Of a stretch of DNA of 64,000 nucleotides, positions 10,678 through 20,419 are shown in pieces; the stretch's first letter is position 1; each line of letters starts with the position of its first letter. The position numbers were made by a program, and so were the translations under genes. This stretch comes from Mesostigma viride (taxonomy: Eukaryota > Streptophyta > Mesostigmatophyceae > Mesostigmatales > Mesostigmataceae). The DNA is taken from positions 1,361,123 through 1,425,122 of the forward strand of contig RPFO01000595.1 in assembly GCA_009746045.1 (NCBI GenBank), given 5' to 3'. The notes under the pieces are model-generated. The model made no database searches. It was not told the DNA's origin and saw nothing but the letters and a program-made list of their open reading frames with translations.

Positions 10678-11495
10678 TTACACATCGACGTGAATAACAC
10701 AAGTGCCTTCGCGGCATCCTAGCATACACGTGATCAAGCCCGTTGTCATAGCGCCCCCACCACTACTACCTTCGCGGTAGCCTATAGTGGAGGGCATGCT
10801 TGGCCTTATACTCGCGAAGCAAACGCGATACTGTCGCTGTCTACCTCTCCCACGCTTGATGTCCCGGTGGCCCACGATCTCGGCCACCTCGTCTTCCTGT
10901 TCTCCAGTCTCGGGGTTGTACTCGACAGGGGCCGGCGGGTTGAGCCGACCTTGGATGGAGTTCTGGTGGTATAACTTGAGCTGGTCTCGATGGAAGTTGG
11001 AGGAAGTGTTCCAGGAGCTCGGGATGTCCACCTCGAACATCACATCTCCGAGCTTCTCCAGAACCTTGTGTGGCCCCAGGAACATAGGACGGAGCTTTGT
11101 CTTGAGCTCACCCTCTACCTTCTCAGAGAAACGTCCTAGGCGGGGGCCTTCCACCAGTACCCAGTCGCCCACCTCGATGGCCGGCGTGCGCGCGTCCAGG
11201 CGGCCAGCAGTCCTCGCCATATAGCGCTCAGCTGCGGCCCGGTAGCCCTTGACCGCACTGTCATGGGCCTGGCGCATCTGGACCAGCAGCCTCTCCACCC
11301 CTTCGAGGGTGTCTCGCCGGACCGACTTCTCAGCTAAGGTTGGGCTCGTGAGAAGGTCAGTCGGCGTGAGCGGATGCCTGCCCGTGTTGAGGAAGAATGG
11401 TGTGAAGCCATGAGCTGCCTGGGGGGCGTTATTCAAGGAGAACTCCACCAAGCCCAAGAACTCTTCCCAGTTGCTTCCCACCGCGTCGGTGTAGT
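10678..11495 (-). pseudogene. pol: G2 integrase C-terminal part with chromodomain (3' fragment of split pol)
   Basis: The fragment begins at the K-A insertion and reads GSNWEEFLGLVEFSLNN, HGFTPFFLNTGRHPLTP and the GPHKVLEKLGDVMFEVDIP block. These are the end of the catalytic core and the GPY/F-type C-terminal domain of chromovirus integrases. It closes with EVAEIVGHRDIKRGRGRQRQYRV, the first half of a chromodomain; the rest is diverged or frame-shifted. Comparison with G3 (chromodomain near 39140-39280) supports this. In the family, chromodomains steer integration to particular chromatin. The gene is split by K-A and lacks its 5' parts in cis. Confidence 0.8.
11491..11495. repeat. Target-site duplication of K-A, left copy (GTAGT)
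   Basis: GTAGT here and at 19324-19328 flank K-A. Removing K-A and one copy rejoins the G2 integrase reading ...RHYYTDAVGSNW. Confidence 0.9.
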
Positions 11496-12112
11496 AGTTG
11501 TGAGGGTAAGAATGCCACGAATTCCGCCATGGTTCTTGCAGGAAGTTGCCTTTATTAACAATCAGGAAACACAGACGTAAGTCACGTCACTTCCAAGACT
11601 GCACGCAGCACAGACGACAGGGTCGCAGTGCCAAGAGAACGTGCACGCAAGAACTAGCGTCCCGGTGTGACCAAGTCACTCATATAGCTTACTAGGGACG
11701 CGTCCAAGTATTCAGCTGCACTGTCACAGCTGAACTGTCAATCAATTGATTACACAGACTCTGGCACGCCTTTGGCGCGCAGATCTATCAATTGTCCATA
11801 CGGCTAGTCCTGTGGACCTATCCGTACACTGCTCAGCATCAATTGTCTCATAGGTCCTGGCGCGCTACAGTGCGCCTACCTATCAATTGACCATCAAGTC
11901 CTGTACAAGTCCTGTCAACGTCCTGCGGACTATCAAAGTGACACTTGTACATCCTGTGTCCGTACGCGCCCACAGTGGCGCGCCGGGTACTGTCGGCACA
12001 GCCTAGGAAACGTCATAACTTTTACGTTCCTTAACCAAATGAGGCGTTCAAGGTGCCGTTGGAAAGAGCGTAACAATCTCTATCCATCTAACGTAAATCC
12101 TTTACGTTAACT
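11496..12112 (-). repeat. K-A 3' LTR (617 bp)
   Basis: Near-identical to 18707-19323. Ends are AGTT and AACT. On the element strand it begins AGTTAACGTAAAGG directly after a polypurine tract, which confirms that AGTT, not TG, is the true terminus. Confidence 0.9.
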
Positions 12113-12134
12113 CCAATCCCTTCTTTTCTTTAGG
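12113..12134 (-). other. Polypurine tract of K-A
   Basis: The coding strand is CCTAAAGAAAAGAAGGG followed by ATTGG and then the LTR start AGTTAACG. K-B has an equivalent tract in the same place. Confidence 0.75.
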
Positions 12135-13059
12135 GTCACATCCCCTGCCAGGGACCCTTGAAGTAGCTTGAAATGTCCTTCACTCCAGCTTGAAGCTTGA
12201 ACAGATGTCTTTAATGGCCATTGCCATTCCCCCAGCCCTTTCTTTTAAGGAACTGGAAAAGAAACAGATCTGCCACAGGGAAAACCATTTCATGAGAAAT
12301 GGAGAAAACCTATGGAAGTGGCATTACAGAGTACCACCAGATATTAGAAGCACACAAAATTAAATACATACAGGTTAATTCTATGAGGTCTTCTCCAGGA
12401 ATTAATCCCATCACCTCGGTAGAGCCTCCAGTACAATGACCTTCTGGCGGTGAGTTACATTAATCCCAGATACTAATCCCATAAAACCCAGTACATATTC
12501 AATATAAGTACAATAAATCCATGACAATTAAAATACCACTTGACAAAGTAAGGCGTATTACAATAGTTTGCCTGTCATTCTCTCAACAGGGGTCTATTGG
12601 CGCCCGTCTTACGGCGCCCGTCTACTTGCCAGATGGTAAACTGCCACAGCAAACAAATGACAAAATGAAACACATAGGCAACAATTAAATCCTGCCCTGG
12701 GGAACTAGGGAAGTCTGAACAGGCAAACACCTGAACAGGCCAGCTTGTAGAAACATAATACCAGGGAATCGAACCCCGCCCTATAAACCCCAGAATAAAG
12801 GTTCCCAGACCATTGTGAGAGTATGTACAAATATACATTTCTTTTAAAATAGAATACATGGTCTGTAATGGACCTGTCAACCTTGTGTAGTCAACAGCAT
12901 GAACCCCAGCCAAAACCTGGCTGTATCCTGATTAAAATCAGAGTGAGTGTACCATGGTCCATGAGCCTTAGTACAGACTAAAATACAGGTATTATGCCAG
13001 TCACAATGCTGACACTACCACACAATCTGCTCTCCAATGCCCTATAACCATGCACCAGC
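12135..13059 (-). other. K-A 3' non-coding region
   Basis: About 925 bp between the RNase H stop and the polypurine tract. No convincing reading frame on either strand. It holds the T-arm-like hairpin at 12761-12787. K-B has a comparable long 3' region. Confidence 0.65.
12761..12787 (-). ncRNA. tRNA T-arm/B-box-like hairpin in the K-A 3' region
   Basis: On the element strand: a five-base stem CGGGG, loop TTCGATT, stem CCCTG, containing GGTTCGATTCC, the pol III B-box/T-arm consensus. A 26-27-base segment around it is shared with K-B (22725-22751) although the flanks differ. No complete tRNA can be folded around it. It may be a tRNA mimic in the 3' UTR or a captured tRNA remnant. Confidence 0.55.
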
Positions 13060-16000
13060 TTAGACAGCTTGCTGAGATGGGTCCATCAGAGACTGAAGAA
13101 CCTTGTATTGCACTGCTGCCTTCTGCACTAGCTTGGTCAAAGCATCAGCAGGATTGTCAACCCCAGGGATATGCTCAATATTGGCCAAGGAGGACAACTC
13201 CTTAAGAAGGAGATAATCCAAGTCCCTACTTCTGGCCATCTGCCTGTGCACAAACTGCACCATCCCCATGGAGTCTGTTTTTAGAAGAGTGGTAACCTGA
13301 AGTGGCCAAGGAGTGTTAGAAGTCATCTGATGAAGCAACTCCTTCAGATAAAGGCTTGTGTGAATGCCTTCACAAATAGCCCTGCATTCTGCCACATCAC
13401 TGCTGACAGCCACCCGTTTGTGCAGGCGACTAAACCAGCTCACCAAACTCCCCAGGCCTTCCTGTCTGAGCACAAAGAGCCCTGCAGCCCTGCCCCTGAC
13501 CTTGGAGACCTGCCTGCTGTCCATTGAGCTATCCACATACAGCTCCATGCAAATGGGTTGTGATAAATCCACTGCAGACAACAGAATGCCAGATGAAGCC
13601 CTGACCTGATCAGCCACCTTGGCAGACCCTAGCTCCACCAGCATGTCATCAGGCAACCTGGCTATGACCATAAGGTCTGGCCTGGAAATGCCTGCCACCC
13701 AAGCAACCATGCCCCTCACCATGGGACACAGTGCCTGTGTGATGGTTGGAGGAAGCTTGCTAATGAGGGTCTCTTGATAGTCATTGCCCCCCACCAGCAG
13801 CATACGCCACTCCCCCCCTTCTTCACCAGTGTGGCCTCCATGCCCACAAACAGCAGAGGCTCATTCTCCACCTGCCATTGCTCCCTACCCAGAGGAAACT
13901 TGGACTTAATGATGGAGATCAGCTCCTTAAGCCACGACGTGGGAGCTATCAGATGTAGGTCATCCCCGTGCAGCGAAGCATACACTGGCAGGCCTTCCCA
14001 TTGCCCCAGAAACAGACAGGGGTCTACAGGAGAGACCTTCAAGTTGCAATGCTCCTTCAGGAAACGGTTGAGAGTCTCCCTCCAGATTATTGGACTTGAC
14101 CTCAGGCCCTCCAGGCCCTTGAGGATTTTAAGGAACTCCGTGTGGATGTCCCTTTTCCATACAGCAGGCACCCTAACATAGAAAGGCGTCTTGCCCTCCC
14201 ACTTTTCCTGTGCCACATCTGCATCACCCTCCAGAAATGCCCTCTTGAAGTCTATCACCACTGAGCCATAGTCCAAGCCCTTGTTGAGAAGGCCTAGAAA
14301 GACACACAGCAGCAGCCTCCAAGTATCATGCAGCATGCCAGGGGTATACAACTCCTCAGCAGTGCACTCACCAGTACCCTTGAACTCATTCAGCACTGGC
14401 CTGACATGTGGTACCTTGACCCCGTCCACCTCCTTCATCTTGATGACAAACTTGAGCTTGAGTAGACGTCGTGCAGGAGGCAGGTCATTGACAGGTTCCA
14501 CGCATTTCTTGGAGATCCAGTCCTCCCCAGATTTAATCAGACCCAGTGTGACCTGGGGACACATAATGGGAGAGGACATGAGCTTCACCAGGCCTTGGTA
14601 GTTGATAGGGCTGTGTCCAGCAAGTGAGTGAGGACCAATGCCCAAACTGCTTGGATGACTAGCAGCTGGCAGTATGAGGTCATCAACCAAGGGCTCCTGC
14701 CCCTGGCACACTTGCACACGCTTAACCGTCCTGGTTACTGCACGTGATAGGTGAGTGGTCCTGAAATTAATCAGTGGGACCTGACCAGCCCCTTCCTTAG
14801 TCAGGAGAGAGGACGTGATCACTACCCCATCCTGGCATAGGAAATTCTGCCCCAGAAGAGCAGGTCCTTGATAGCCCTCCAAGACACAAAAAGCAGTGTC
14901 CTGTCCAAGGATAGGAATGAATACCTCACCCAGTACCTTCACGTGTACCCCGCCACTGAAGTCAGACACAAACTGATAGCTGGGTTCAGACATGCTGTAC
15001 CCTGCTGCAGCCCTGGTCCCAATAATGGAGACCTGAGAATTAGTGTCTACCTCTAAGGCAGTGTCCAGCCCCAGATTGCCATGCCACCTGAGCTTGGCTA
15101 CCTTGGGCTGCTTCTTGGCCCTTTGTAGAGCCCCAATCAATCCAGCCAAACTTGTCCCCCTGGGCTTGGTTAGTGCCTTGGGCTTGACAGTTGACTCCCC
15201 AGCTGTTGACCTTGCAGCCTGTTCAACAAGTACCTCTGCAACCTGGCCAGGGCTGACAGATTCCCCTGCAACAGATGTGGTCGTTGCGTCAGTGATGTCA
15301 CCTGGGACCTGAAAATCCTGCAGATCCTGTGAGCCTTGTGCCTGACTGCCCTCATTCATCAGGTTAGGCTTGACATATGACCAACTCAGCCGGTGTACAT
15401 GCTTTGGTTCGTCCTCCATGCTGACCAAGCATGCGTGGCTAGCTTCATCAACCTGGGTAACCACCCCAGGACTCCAGCTACCACGTTTGCCATAAAGGCT
15501 AGGTTCCTTCCAAGCTAGGACCTTCTGACCCACTTGTGGCTCCAGCATCTTCCAACCCCGGTCCTTCTCCCTCAGCTTGGCAAAGGTGACATGTGCAGCA
15601 TGTTTCCAGCCCTCCAGCACATGTGGTGGGCACAGGCCATGATATAGACCCATTGGGCTGACAGCAACTCCATCATAGTAGAAGTTAACCCTGCTGTTCA
15701 GCTGCTGCTCCACGTTCCTCAGCCATGCACTCCTGACAAGTGCAGGTGCAGACAAGGGTACCCAGTCTTCAGAGATGATCAATTTCTTGACCTCCTGGAT
15801 TGCCCTCTCGATAGCACCCTGCTGCCCATGAGCCTCCCTAGGTGTAACCAGCAACTCAGGAAGGGTAGGATCACCCTTGAGATGCTGAAACTGCATGTCC
15901 ACCTGGATCCTTGTGGTAGGAAACTTGGCTCTTACATTCTGCAGGGCAGCCAGCAAGTACCTGTTCTTCATAGAAGGTAAATGCTCCAGCACCTTGTATT

Positions 16001-16544
16001 TCGTGTACCTGTCCACGCACACCAACAGTTGCATGCCCCTGATGTGTTGGATATCACACTGCAGATCACCAATGCTCTGAGGTAGAGCTTTGGCATGTGA
16101 TTTCCTGGGCTTGTTGGAGGACAACTGGCACTTACACCGTGAGGCAGCTTGCTGACACGCCTTAAGAAGGGGTGCCCTGCCCATACGGAAGGCAAAGTTG
16201 TTTGACAGAGAAGTGGCATGCCCAAACATGTTGTGGATTCGGGCACCCAACTCCTGGTACACAGAGGAAGCAGTCCCTGGCACAGTCAGGACTGTGCTGT
16301 CAGGTTGTCCAGCATCACCATGCTGACTTCCATCCTGTTCTGACTCAGAGCCTGAGTCACCCTGCTCATGCCCAACACCTGGACCGCCAGCAGGGACCAC
16401 ATGCATACCACCAGAGGCCTTCACACCCCTCTGTGGTTGTACATTGGTTTCTCTCAAAATGAGAGGTCCACCCTCGTGCCCAGCACGAGGATGCATAGGG
16501 TCAGACATACTTACAGCTGCATCAGCTGTCAAGGACGTCTTCAT
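13060..16544 (-). CDS. pol: K-A Pol: integrase, protease, reverse transcriptase, RNase H
   Basis: Starts at ATG 16544 (MKTSLTADAAV). After an acidic, Gly-rich leader comes integrase: a zinc-finger-like IHNMFGH ... CKC; first Asp in LQCDIQHI with VDRYTKYKVLEHL; second Asp in IQVDMQF; Glu in GQQGAIERAIQEVK; then the C-terminal GSWSPGVVTQV. The retropepsin follows the integrase: EVDTNSQVSIIG with DTN at 15039-15047, and ALLGQNFL. RT has DFKRAFLEGD and the active site YASLHGDDLHL (HGDD at 13959-13970). RNase H has YVDSSMD, SDVAECRAI, KTDSMGMV and NPADALTK. One frameshift lies at the six-base homopolymer 13812-13817, between RT and RNase H. RT and RNase H are plainly copia-like, while the IN-before-PR order, HGDD and DTN are atypical and are shared with K-B. 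Confidence 0.88.
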
Positions 16545-16685
16545 AGGAACCTGTACCTCTCCAGGTGACCTGGGGCCACACTGAACCTGGAGATCACCCT
16601 CTTGTTGCCCAGATATAAAATCTGCATTGGAGCACCTGGCCTCCCCCTTGGGTGAATTAAGGTGTGTAGGGGTTGCCTCAGACAG

Positions 16686-17802
16686 TCACTGCTCCTTGTT
16701 GTCTTCTTGCTGACTGCCCTTTGAAGGCTGGCCTGCCTGGGACTTGTTGTTGTTCTTCTTGTTGTTGTTGTTGTTATTCTTGTTGCTGCCCTGGCCCTGG
16801 GACTTCTTGAAGCTGGGACACTCCTTCTTGATGTGCCCCCACCCCTTGCACAGGTAGCATTGTATCTTGGACTTGCCCTGGCCACTGCCCCCATTGTCAG
16901 ACGCGTTGCCCTGCTTGGGCTGACCACCCACCCGCCTGAACACCGACTTGGAGTGTGACCTCCTGTCAGAATCAGGTGAATGATCTCCCTTGCGCTTGTG
17001 ATGGTTGCCCCTACGCCCTCCTTGGCTTCGGTCAGCCTCAGACGTCTTGGAGCCACCCTGGGTACGCCCGCCTGCCTGGGTAGCCTTCACTGCTGGCACT
17101 CCACCCTCAAACAGCTCCTCTGCCTCGAGTGCTTGTTTGATGATGACCTTGTAGGCCTTCAGGGTAGAGTGTGGGGCACACATGACTTTTAAGGAGCCAC
17201 GTGTCGCCTTATCCAGCCCAGAAACCTTGAGCCAGTTGGTTAGGGCTATGTTATCAGCGACATTAAAGCCGTGAGCCCTGCCCTCCTCAACCATCTTACA
17301 ATAGTTGAGAAAGTTCTGGATCAGGTCCCCCTTGACCTCCCACCCTTGGTACTTGTCCTGCCAATGGATGCCACTTCTTCCTCTGATCCTCCAGCAGCTC
17401 CTTCAGCTCAGCCACGTACAGTGCCCAGGCCTTATTGGCCTTTTTGCACTCCCTGGTTAGGTCCTTAATCTGGTCAGTACACTTGCCAAAAGTGCTACTG
17501 CCTATCCAGATTTGATAGTAATTTGTACCACCGTACAAGCTAGGGAACCCTTCCAATCCCTCCACAAACTCTTCAGCCTGCTTAGGCTTGGAGTCTGAGG
17601 TTACAGGCTGCAACTGATTGACAATTAAAAGACCCTGTGTGGTAAGATCAAAGCCATGAATAGCTTGTGCATTATTATTATTGTGAGGAAGGTTGGTAAT
17701 CTCTCCGGTAAGCCCCACGTCATCTACGTGAGCGGTTCCACTACCAGCACCCCCATTATTATTCCCACTGGCTGGACCCTTGCTACGGCGTCCCTCAGCC
17801 AT
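16686..17802 (-). CDS. gag: K-A Gag with CCHC zinc knuckle
   Basis: Starts at ATG 17802 (MAEGRRSKGPASGNNN). The first frame (17296-17802) and the second (16686-17294) join across a one-base shift near 17370; the second frame is open upstream of its first Met and continues the same protein (...NFLNYCKMVEEGRAHGF). The central region is helix-rich and matches K-B Gag and K-C Gag in pattern. The knuckle is CYLCKGWGHIKKEC near 16820-16870, followed by an Asn-run tail. Nucleocapsid function: binding and packaging genomic RNA. Its stop at 16686 precedes the pol ATG by about 140 bases, so pol is a separate frame with an unknown expression route. Confidence 0.8.
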
Positions 17803-17971
17803 CCTGCACTACCAGCTATTCAAAGAACACCTTAACGAAGCAGCAGAAAATATGTACAAAATTTTTGTGTCGCCTCTGCCGCCTGCGCCGGTGTCGCTGC
17901 CGCCCCCGCGAATTGCCGCCGAAATTCGACAAAAAAATGTCGACAAGTACTGCAGAAGAAAATTAGGCCGA

Positions 17972-18682
17972 CTAGTAGTCAAGGCCCCTGAAGTCGCAGT
18001 ACGTGTATACGAACTCACGATCCTCCATATCCAGCTCCGGACCTGCACCGGTATGAATTAAAACCGGCGTGCTCCCCGCCGCGTAAGTTGCGACGCGCCG
18101 ACGCGCGACGAGGCGCAGAGGATGTGTAAAGATCGTCAATAATTCCCACCCCGCGGGAATCCACTCTCGCACAGAGGCGAGAAATGCCACCAGGTTAATT
18201 AAAACCTGGCGCTCGCGACTGCGTACGCCGCGAGTGAGCAGCGATAACAGCGCGAGATCCTGAAACAAATTTGTCGACACCGCCGGCGCGCCCCCCGTGC
18301 GTAGCGATGCCCAGTTTTGCAGGTTTCTCTGGTAACCGGTGAGTGAAGAGAGGACGTTGTCCAACTCCTCAATGGCAGTCGTGACTTCGGTCACCGACCG
18401 CAAACCTCCCCGCACCTGGACCGTAAATGTCGATAAAATGTTTCGAATCTGGTCCAACAGGTTGCGGATTGCCGGCACCAGTGCTGGCAAATCGGGGTCC
18501 TCGGGGTTATCCCCGAGCAATGCGTGAGCTGCACGCTGCTGACGATGAAGCTCGTCGAGCGAGACCGTTACTTCGTCGAGCAATTGCTGCCACGACGGCA
18601 CCGTCGGTCTTGACGAAGAACCAGCCGGCGGAGCGGCTATTTCCTCATCGTCCGGAATCCGAAATTCTTCCGAATTTGGCAT
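17972..18682 (-). CDS. K-A ORF1, extra protein upstream of gag
   Basis: 236 codons from ATG 18682 (MPNSEEFRIPDDEE), only 24 bases from the LTR. It is an acidic, helix-rich protein with long predicted coiled-coil-like stretches (DEVTVSLDELHRQQRAAHALL, IRNLLDQIRNILSTF, TTAIEELDNVLSSL). A more hydrophobic C-terminal part follows (RQVLINLVAFLASVREWIPAGW). I recognise no family. K-B and K-C have an ORF in the same place; similarity is in organisation and helical character rather than obvious identity. Canonical copia elements have no gene here. Confidence 0.65.
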   Translation of the reverse strand: MPNSEEFRIPDDEEIAAPPAGSSSRPTVPSWQQLLDEVTVSLDELHRQQRAAHALLGDNPEDPDLPALVPAIRNLLDQIRNILSTFTVQVRGGLRSVTEVTTAIEELDNVLSSLTGYQRNLQNWASLRTGGAPAVSTNLFQDLALLSLLTRGVRSRERQVLINLVAFLASVREWIPAGWELLTIFTHPLRLVARRRVATYAAGSTPVLIHTGAGPELDMEDREFVYTYCDFRGLDY

Positions 18683-18688
18683 CTTTTT

Positions 18689-18706
18689 GACAGAGCGTGT
18701 AATACG
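18689..18706 (-). other. Putative primer-binding region of K-A (not TGG-type)
   Basis: The bases right after the 5' LTR on the element strand are CGTATTACACGCTCTGTC. K-B has CGAATTACAAGCGAG and K-C CGTATTATTGTC at the same position, so CGWATTA is conserved. It does not begin with TGG, so priming from the CCA end of a tRNA is unlikely; an internal or cleaved tRNA primer is possible. Confidence 0.45.
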
Positions 18707-19323
18707 AGTTGTGAGGGTAAGAATGCCACGAATTCCGCCATGGTTCTTGCAGGAAGTTGCCTTTATTAACAATCAGGAAACACAGACGTAAGTCACGTCA
18801 CTTCCAAGACTGCACGCAGCACAGACGACAGGGTCGCAGTGCCAAGAGAACGTGCACGCAAGAACTAGCGTCCCGGTGTGACCAAGTCACTCATATAGCT
18901 TACTAGGGACGCGTCCAAGTATTCAGCTGCACTGTCACAGCTGAACTGTCAATCAATTGATTACACAGACTCTGGCACGCCTTTGGCGCGCAGATCTATC
19001 AATTGTCCATACGGCTAGTCCTGTGGACCTATCCGTACACTAGTCAGCATCAATTGTCTCATAGGTCCTGGCGCGCTACAGTGCGCCTACCTATCAATTG
19101 ACCATCAAGTCCTGTACAAGTCCTGTCAACGTCCTGCGGACTATCAAAGTGACACTTGTACATCCTGTGTCCGTACGCGCCCACAGTGGCGCGCCGGGTA
19201 CTGTCGGCACAGCCTAGGAAACGTCATAACTTTTACGTTCCTTAACCAAATGAGGCGTTCAAGGTGCCGTTGGAAAGAGCGTAACAATCTCTATCCATCT
19301 AACGTAAATCCTTTACGTTAACT
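18707..19323 (-). repeat. K-A 5' LTR (617 bp)
   Basis: Second copy of the 11496-12112 repeat; visible differences are two adjacent-region substitutions near 19043 (CACTAG versus CACTGC). It should carry the promoter for K-A transcription toward lower coordinates. Confidence 0.9.
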
Positions 19324-19328
19324 GTAGT
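19324..19328. repeat. Target-site duplication of K-A, right copy (GTAGT)
   Basis: Matches 11491-11495. Confidence 0.9.
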
Positions 19329-19527
19329 GGCGCATGGTCTCTTGCACTGTGCGGTTCAGCCTCTCCACCAGGTGGGAGGACGAGCTGTGATATGCTGTCC
19401 CCAGCGACACCTTGGTGCCCAGGCATTCAAAGAACTCCTGCCAGAAGCGGGCCGTGAACAGCTTGTCTCGGTCCGATATGAATTGCCGGCTGAGTCCGGC
19501 CGTGGTACCTGAACACGTGGTTAAGGT
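19329..19527 (-). pseudogene. pol: G2 integrase catalytic-core fragment between P and K-A
   Basis: The minus strand reads YLNHVFRYHG, then after a one-base shift near 19499 GLSRQFISDRDKLFTARFWQ, and later GTAYHSSSHLVERLNRTVQETMRHY. These carry the second Asp (ISDRD) and the Glu (LVERLN) of the DDE triad and align with G3 (38330-38540). The fragment lies between the palindromic element and K-A; removing both restores continuity with 20415-21567 and 10678-11495. Confidence 0.8.
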
Positions 19528-19532
19528 ATAGC
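19528..19532. repeat. Target-site duplication of palindromic element P, left copy (ATAGC)
   Basis: ATAGC here and at 20415-20419. The G2 integrase text continues across (…CAKL / YLNHVF) when P and one copy are removed. Confidence 0.85.
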
Positions 19533-19738
19533 AGTTACGTTAAATAGTGACGGAACCTTTTGCCGCCTGAGGCAAATCGGTCCGTAACACTATTTTGCCC
19601 GGAATAACCACTTCCGAGCACCCAAGTTAATTCGGCCGAATTAACTTGGGTGCTCGGAAGTGGTTATTCCGGGCAAAATAGTGTTACGGACCGATTTGCC
19701 TCAGGCGGCAAAAGGTTCCGTCACTATTTAACGTAACT
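19533..19738. repeat. P unit U1, 206-bp palindrome
   Basis: Two 103-base arms meet at TTCGGCCGAA. The arms match at the diagnostic sites checked (GTGACGG, CCGTAACAC, TTTTGCCC in both). Confidence 0.85.
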
Positions 19739-19870
19739 AAAACCTGGCCTCGTGGAGGGGGGACGAAGAGCCCGAGACATCCGCCTAGGCCGCTGAGCAC
19801 GCACCACTAAATGCGCCGGAGCTGCCTCAGTGAGGATTCGAACCCCTGACCTCCAAGGTGCACGGGTTTT
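19739..19870 (-). repeat. P spacer S with T-arm-like sequence
   Basis: 132 bp bounded by AAAACC and GGTTTT. On the minus strand it carries GGTTCGAATCC, a T-arm/B-box match, near 19830-19850. No complete cloverleaf fits within the spacer. Confidence 0.7.
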
Positions 19871-20076
19871 AGTTACGTTAAATAGTGACGGAACCTTTTG
19901 CCGCCTGAGGCAAATCGGTCCGGAACACTATTTTGCCCGGAATAACCACTTCCGAGCACCCAAGTTAATTCGGCCGAATTAACTTGGGTGCTCGGAAGTG
20001 GTTATTCCGGGTAAAATAGTGTGACGGACCGATTTGCCTCAGGCGGCAAAAGGTTCCGGCACTATTTAACGTAACT
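19871..20076. repeat. P unit U2, 206-bp palindrome with mixed arms
   Basis: The left arm is of the U1 type (GTGACGG, TTTTGCCC), the right arm of the U3 type (GTGCCGG, TTTTACCC, read in the same orientation). The type switch falls at the centre of the whole element. Confidence 0.85.
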
Positions 20077-20208
20077 AAAACCCGTGCACCTTGGAGGTCA
20101 GGGGTTCGAATCCTCACTGAGGCAGCTCCGGCGCATTTAGTGGTGCGTGCTCAGCGGCCTAGGCGGATGTCTCGGGCTCTTCGTCCCCCCTCCACGAGGC
20201 CAGGTTTT
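20077..20208 (+). repeat. P spacer S', inverse of S, with T-arm-like sequence
   Basis: Reverse complement of 19739-19870. GGTTCGAATCC lies on the plus strand near 20102-20112, followed by CTGAGGCA, the complement of TGCCTCAG in the U arms. Confidence 0.7.
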
Positions 20209-20414
20209 AGTTACGTTAAATAGTGCCGGAACCTTTTGCCGCCTGAGGCAAATCGGTCCGTCACACTATTTTACCCGGAATAACCACTTCCGAGCACCCA
20301 AGTTAATTCGGCCGAATTAACTTGGGTGCTCGGAAGTGGTTATTCCGGGTAAAATAGTGTGACGGACCGATTTGCCTCAGGCGGCAAAAGGTTCCGGCAC
20401 TATTTAACGTAACT
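20209..20414. repeat. P unit U3, 206-bp palindrome
   Basis: Arms match each other and differ from U1 at several shared sites (GTGCCGG for GTGACGG, TTTTACCC for TTTTGCCC). Confidence 0.85.
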
Positions 20415-20419
20415 ATAGC
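20415..20419. repeat. Target-site duplication of P, right copy (ATAGC)
   Basis: Matches 19528-19532. Confidence 0.85.

Larger units (their letters stand above)
11496..19323 (-). mobile_element. K-A: copia-like retrotransposon with AGTT...AACT LTRs and IN-PR-RT-RH order
   Basis: 7,828 bp, bounded by 617-bp LTRs that differ at about two positions and a 5-bp duplication, so it is young. Minus-strand order: LTR, ORF1 (17972-18682), gag (16686-17802), pol (13060-16544), a 0.9-kb 3' non-coding region, polypurine tract, LTR. Within pol the integrase precedes the protease, unlike canonical Ty1/copia. K-A lies inside the integrase gene of G2. Single frameshifts in gag (about 17370) and pol (13812-13817) are the only visible damage. 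Confidence 0.9.
19533..20414. mobile_element. P: 882-bp palindromic element, structure U1-S-U2-S'-U3
   Basis: Three 206-bp units (U1 19533-19738, U2 19871-20076, U3 20209-20414), each itself a near-perfect palindrome, alternate with a 132-bp spacer S (19739-19870) and its exact-orientation inverse S' (20077-20208). The whole element is symmetrical about 19973/19974. Its ends are AGTTACG and CGTAACT and it is flanked by a 5-bp duplication ATAGC, so it behaves as an inserted mobile unit. Ends and duplication length match K-A and K-B. It has no reading frame that looks like a gene. The simplest reading is a non-autonomous element whose LTR-like units are palindromic and which is moved by the K-type integrase; that is inference. 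Confidence 0.8.

Noticed and set aside
20077-20208. A tRNA gene in spacer S/S'
   Set aside because: Only the T-arm region fits. The candidate 5' acceptor strand lies 88 bases from the 3' end across the U arm, with no acceptable D arm or A box.
19533-20414. Repeat-spacer pattern resembling a CRISPR array
   Set aside because: Only three units, each 206 bp and palindromic, spacers are inverses of one another, and a 5-bp target duplication flanks the whole; the setting is a eukaryotic TE nest.
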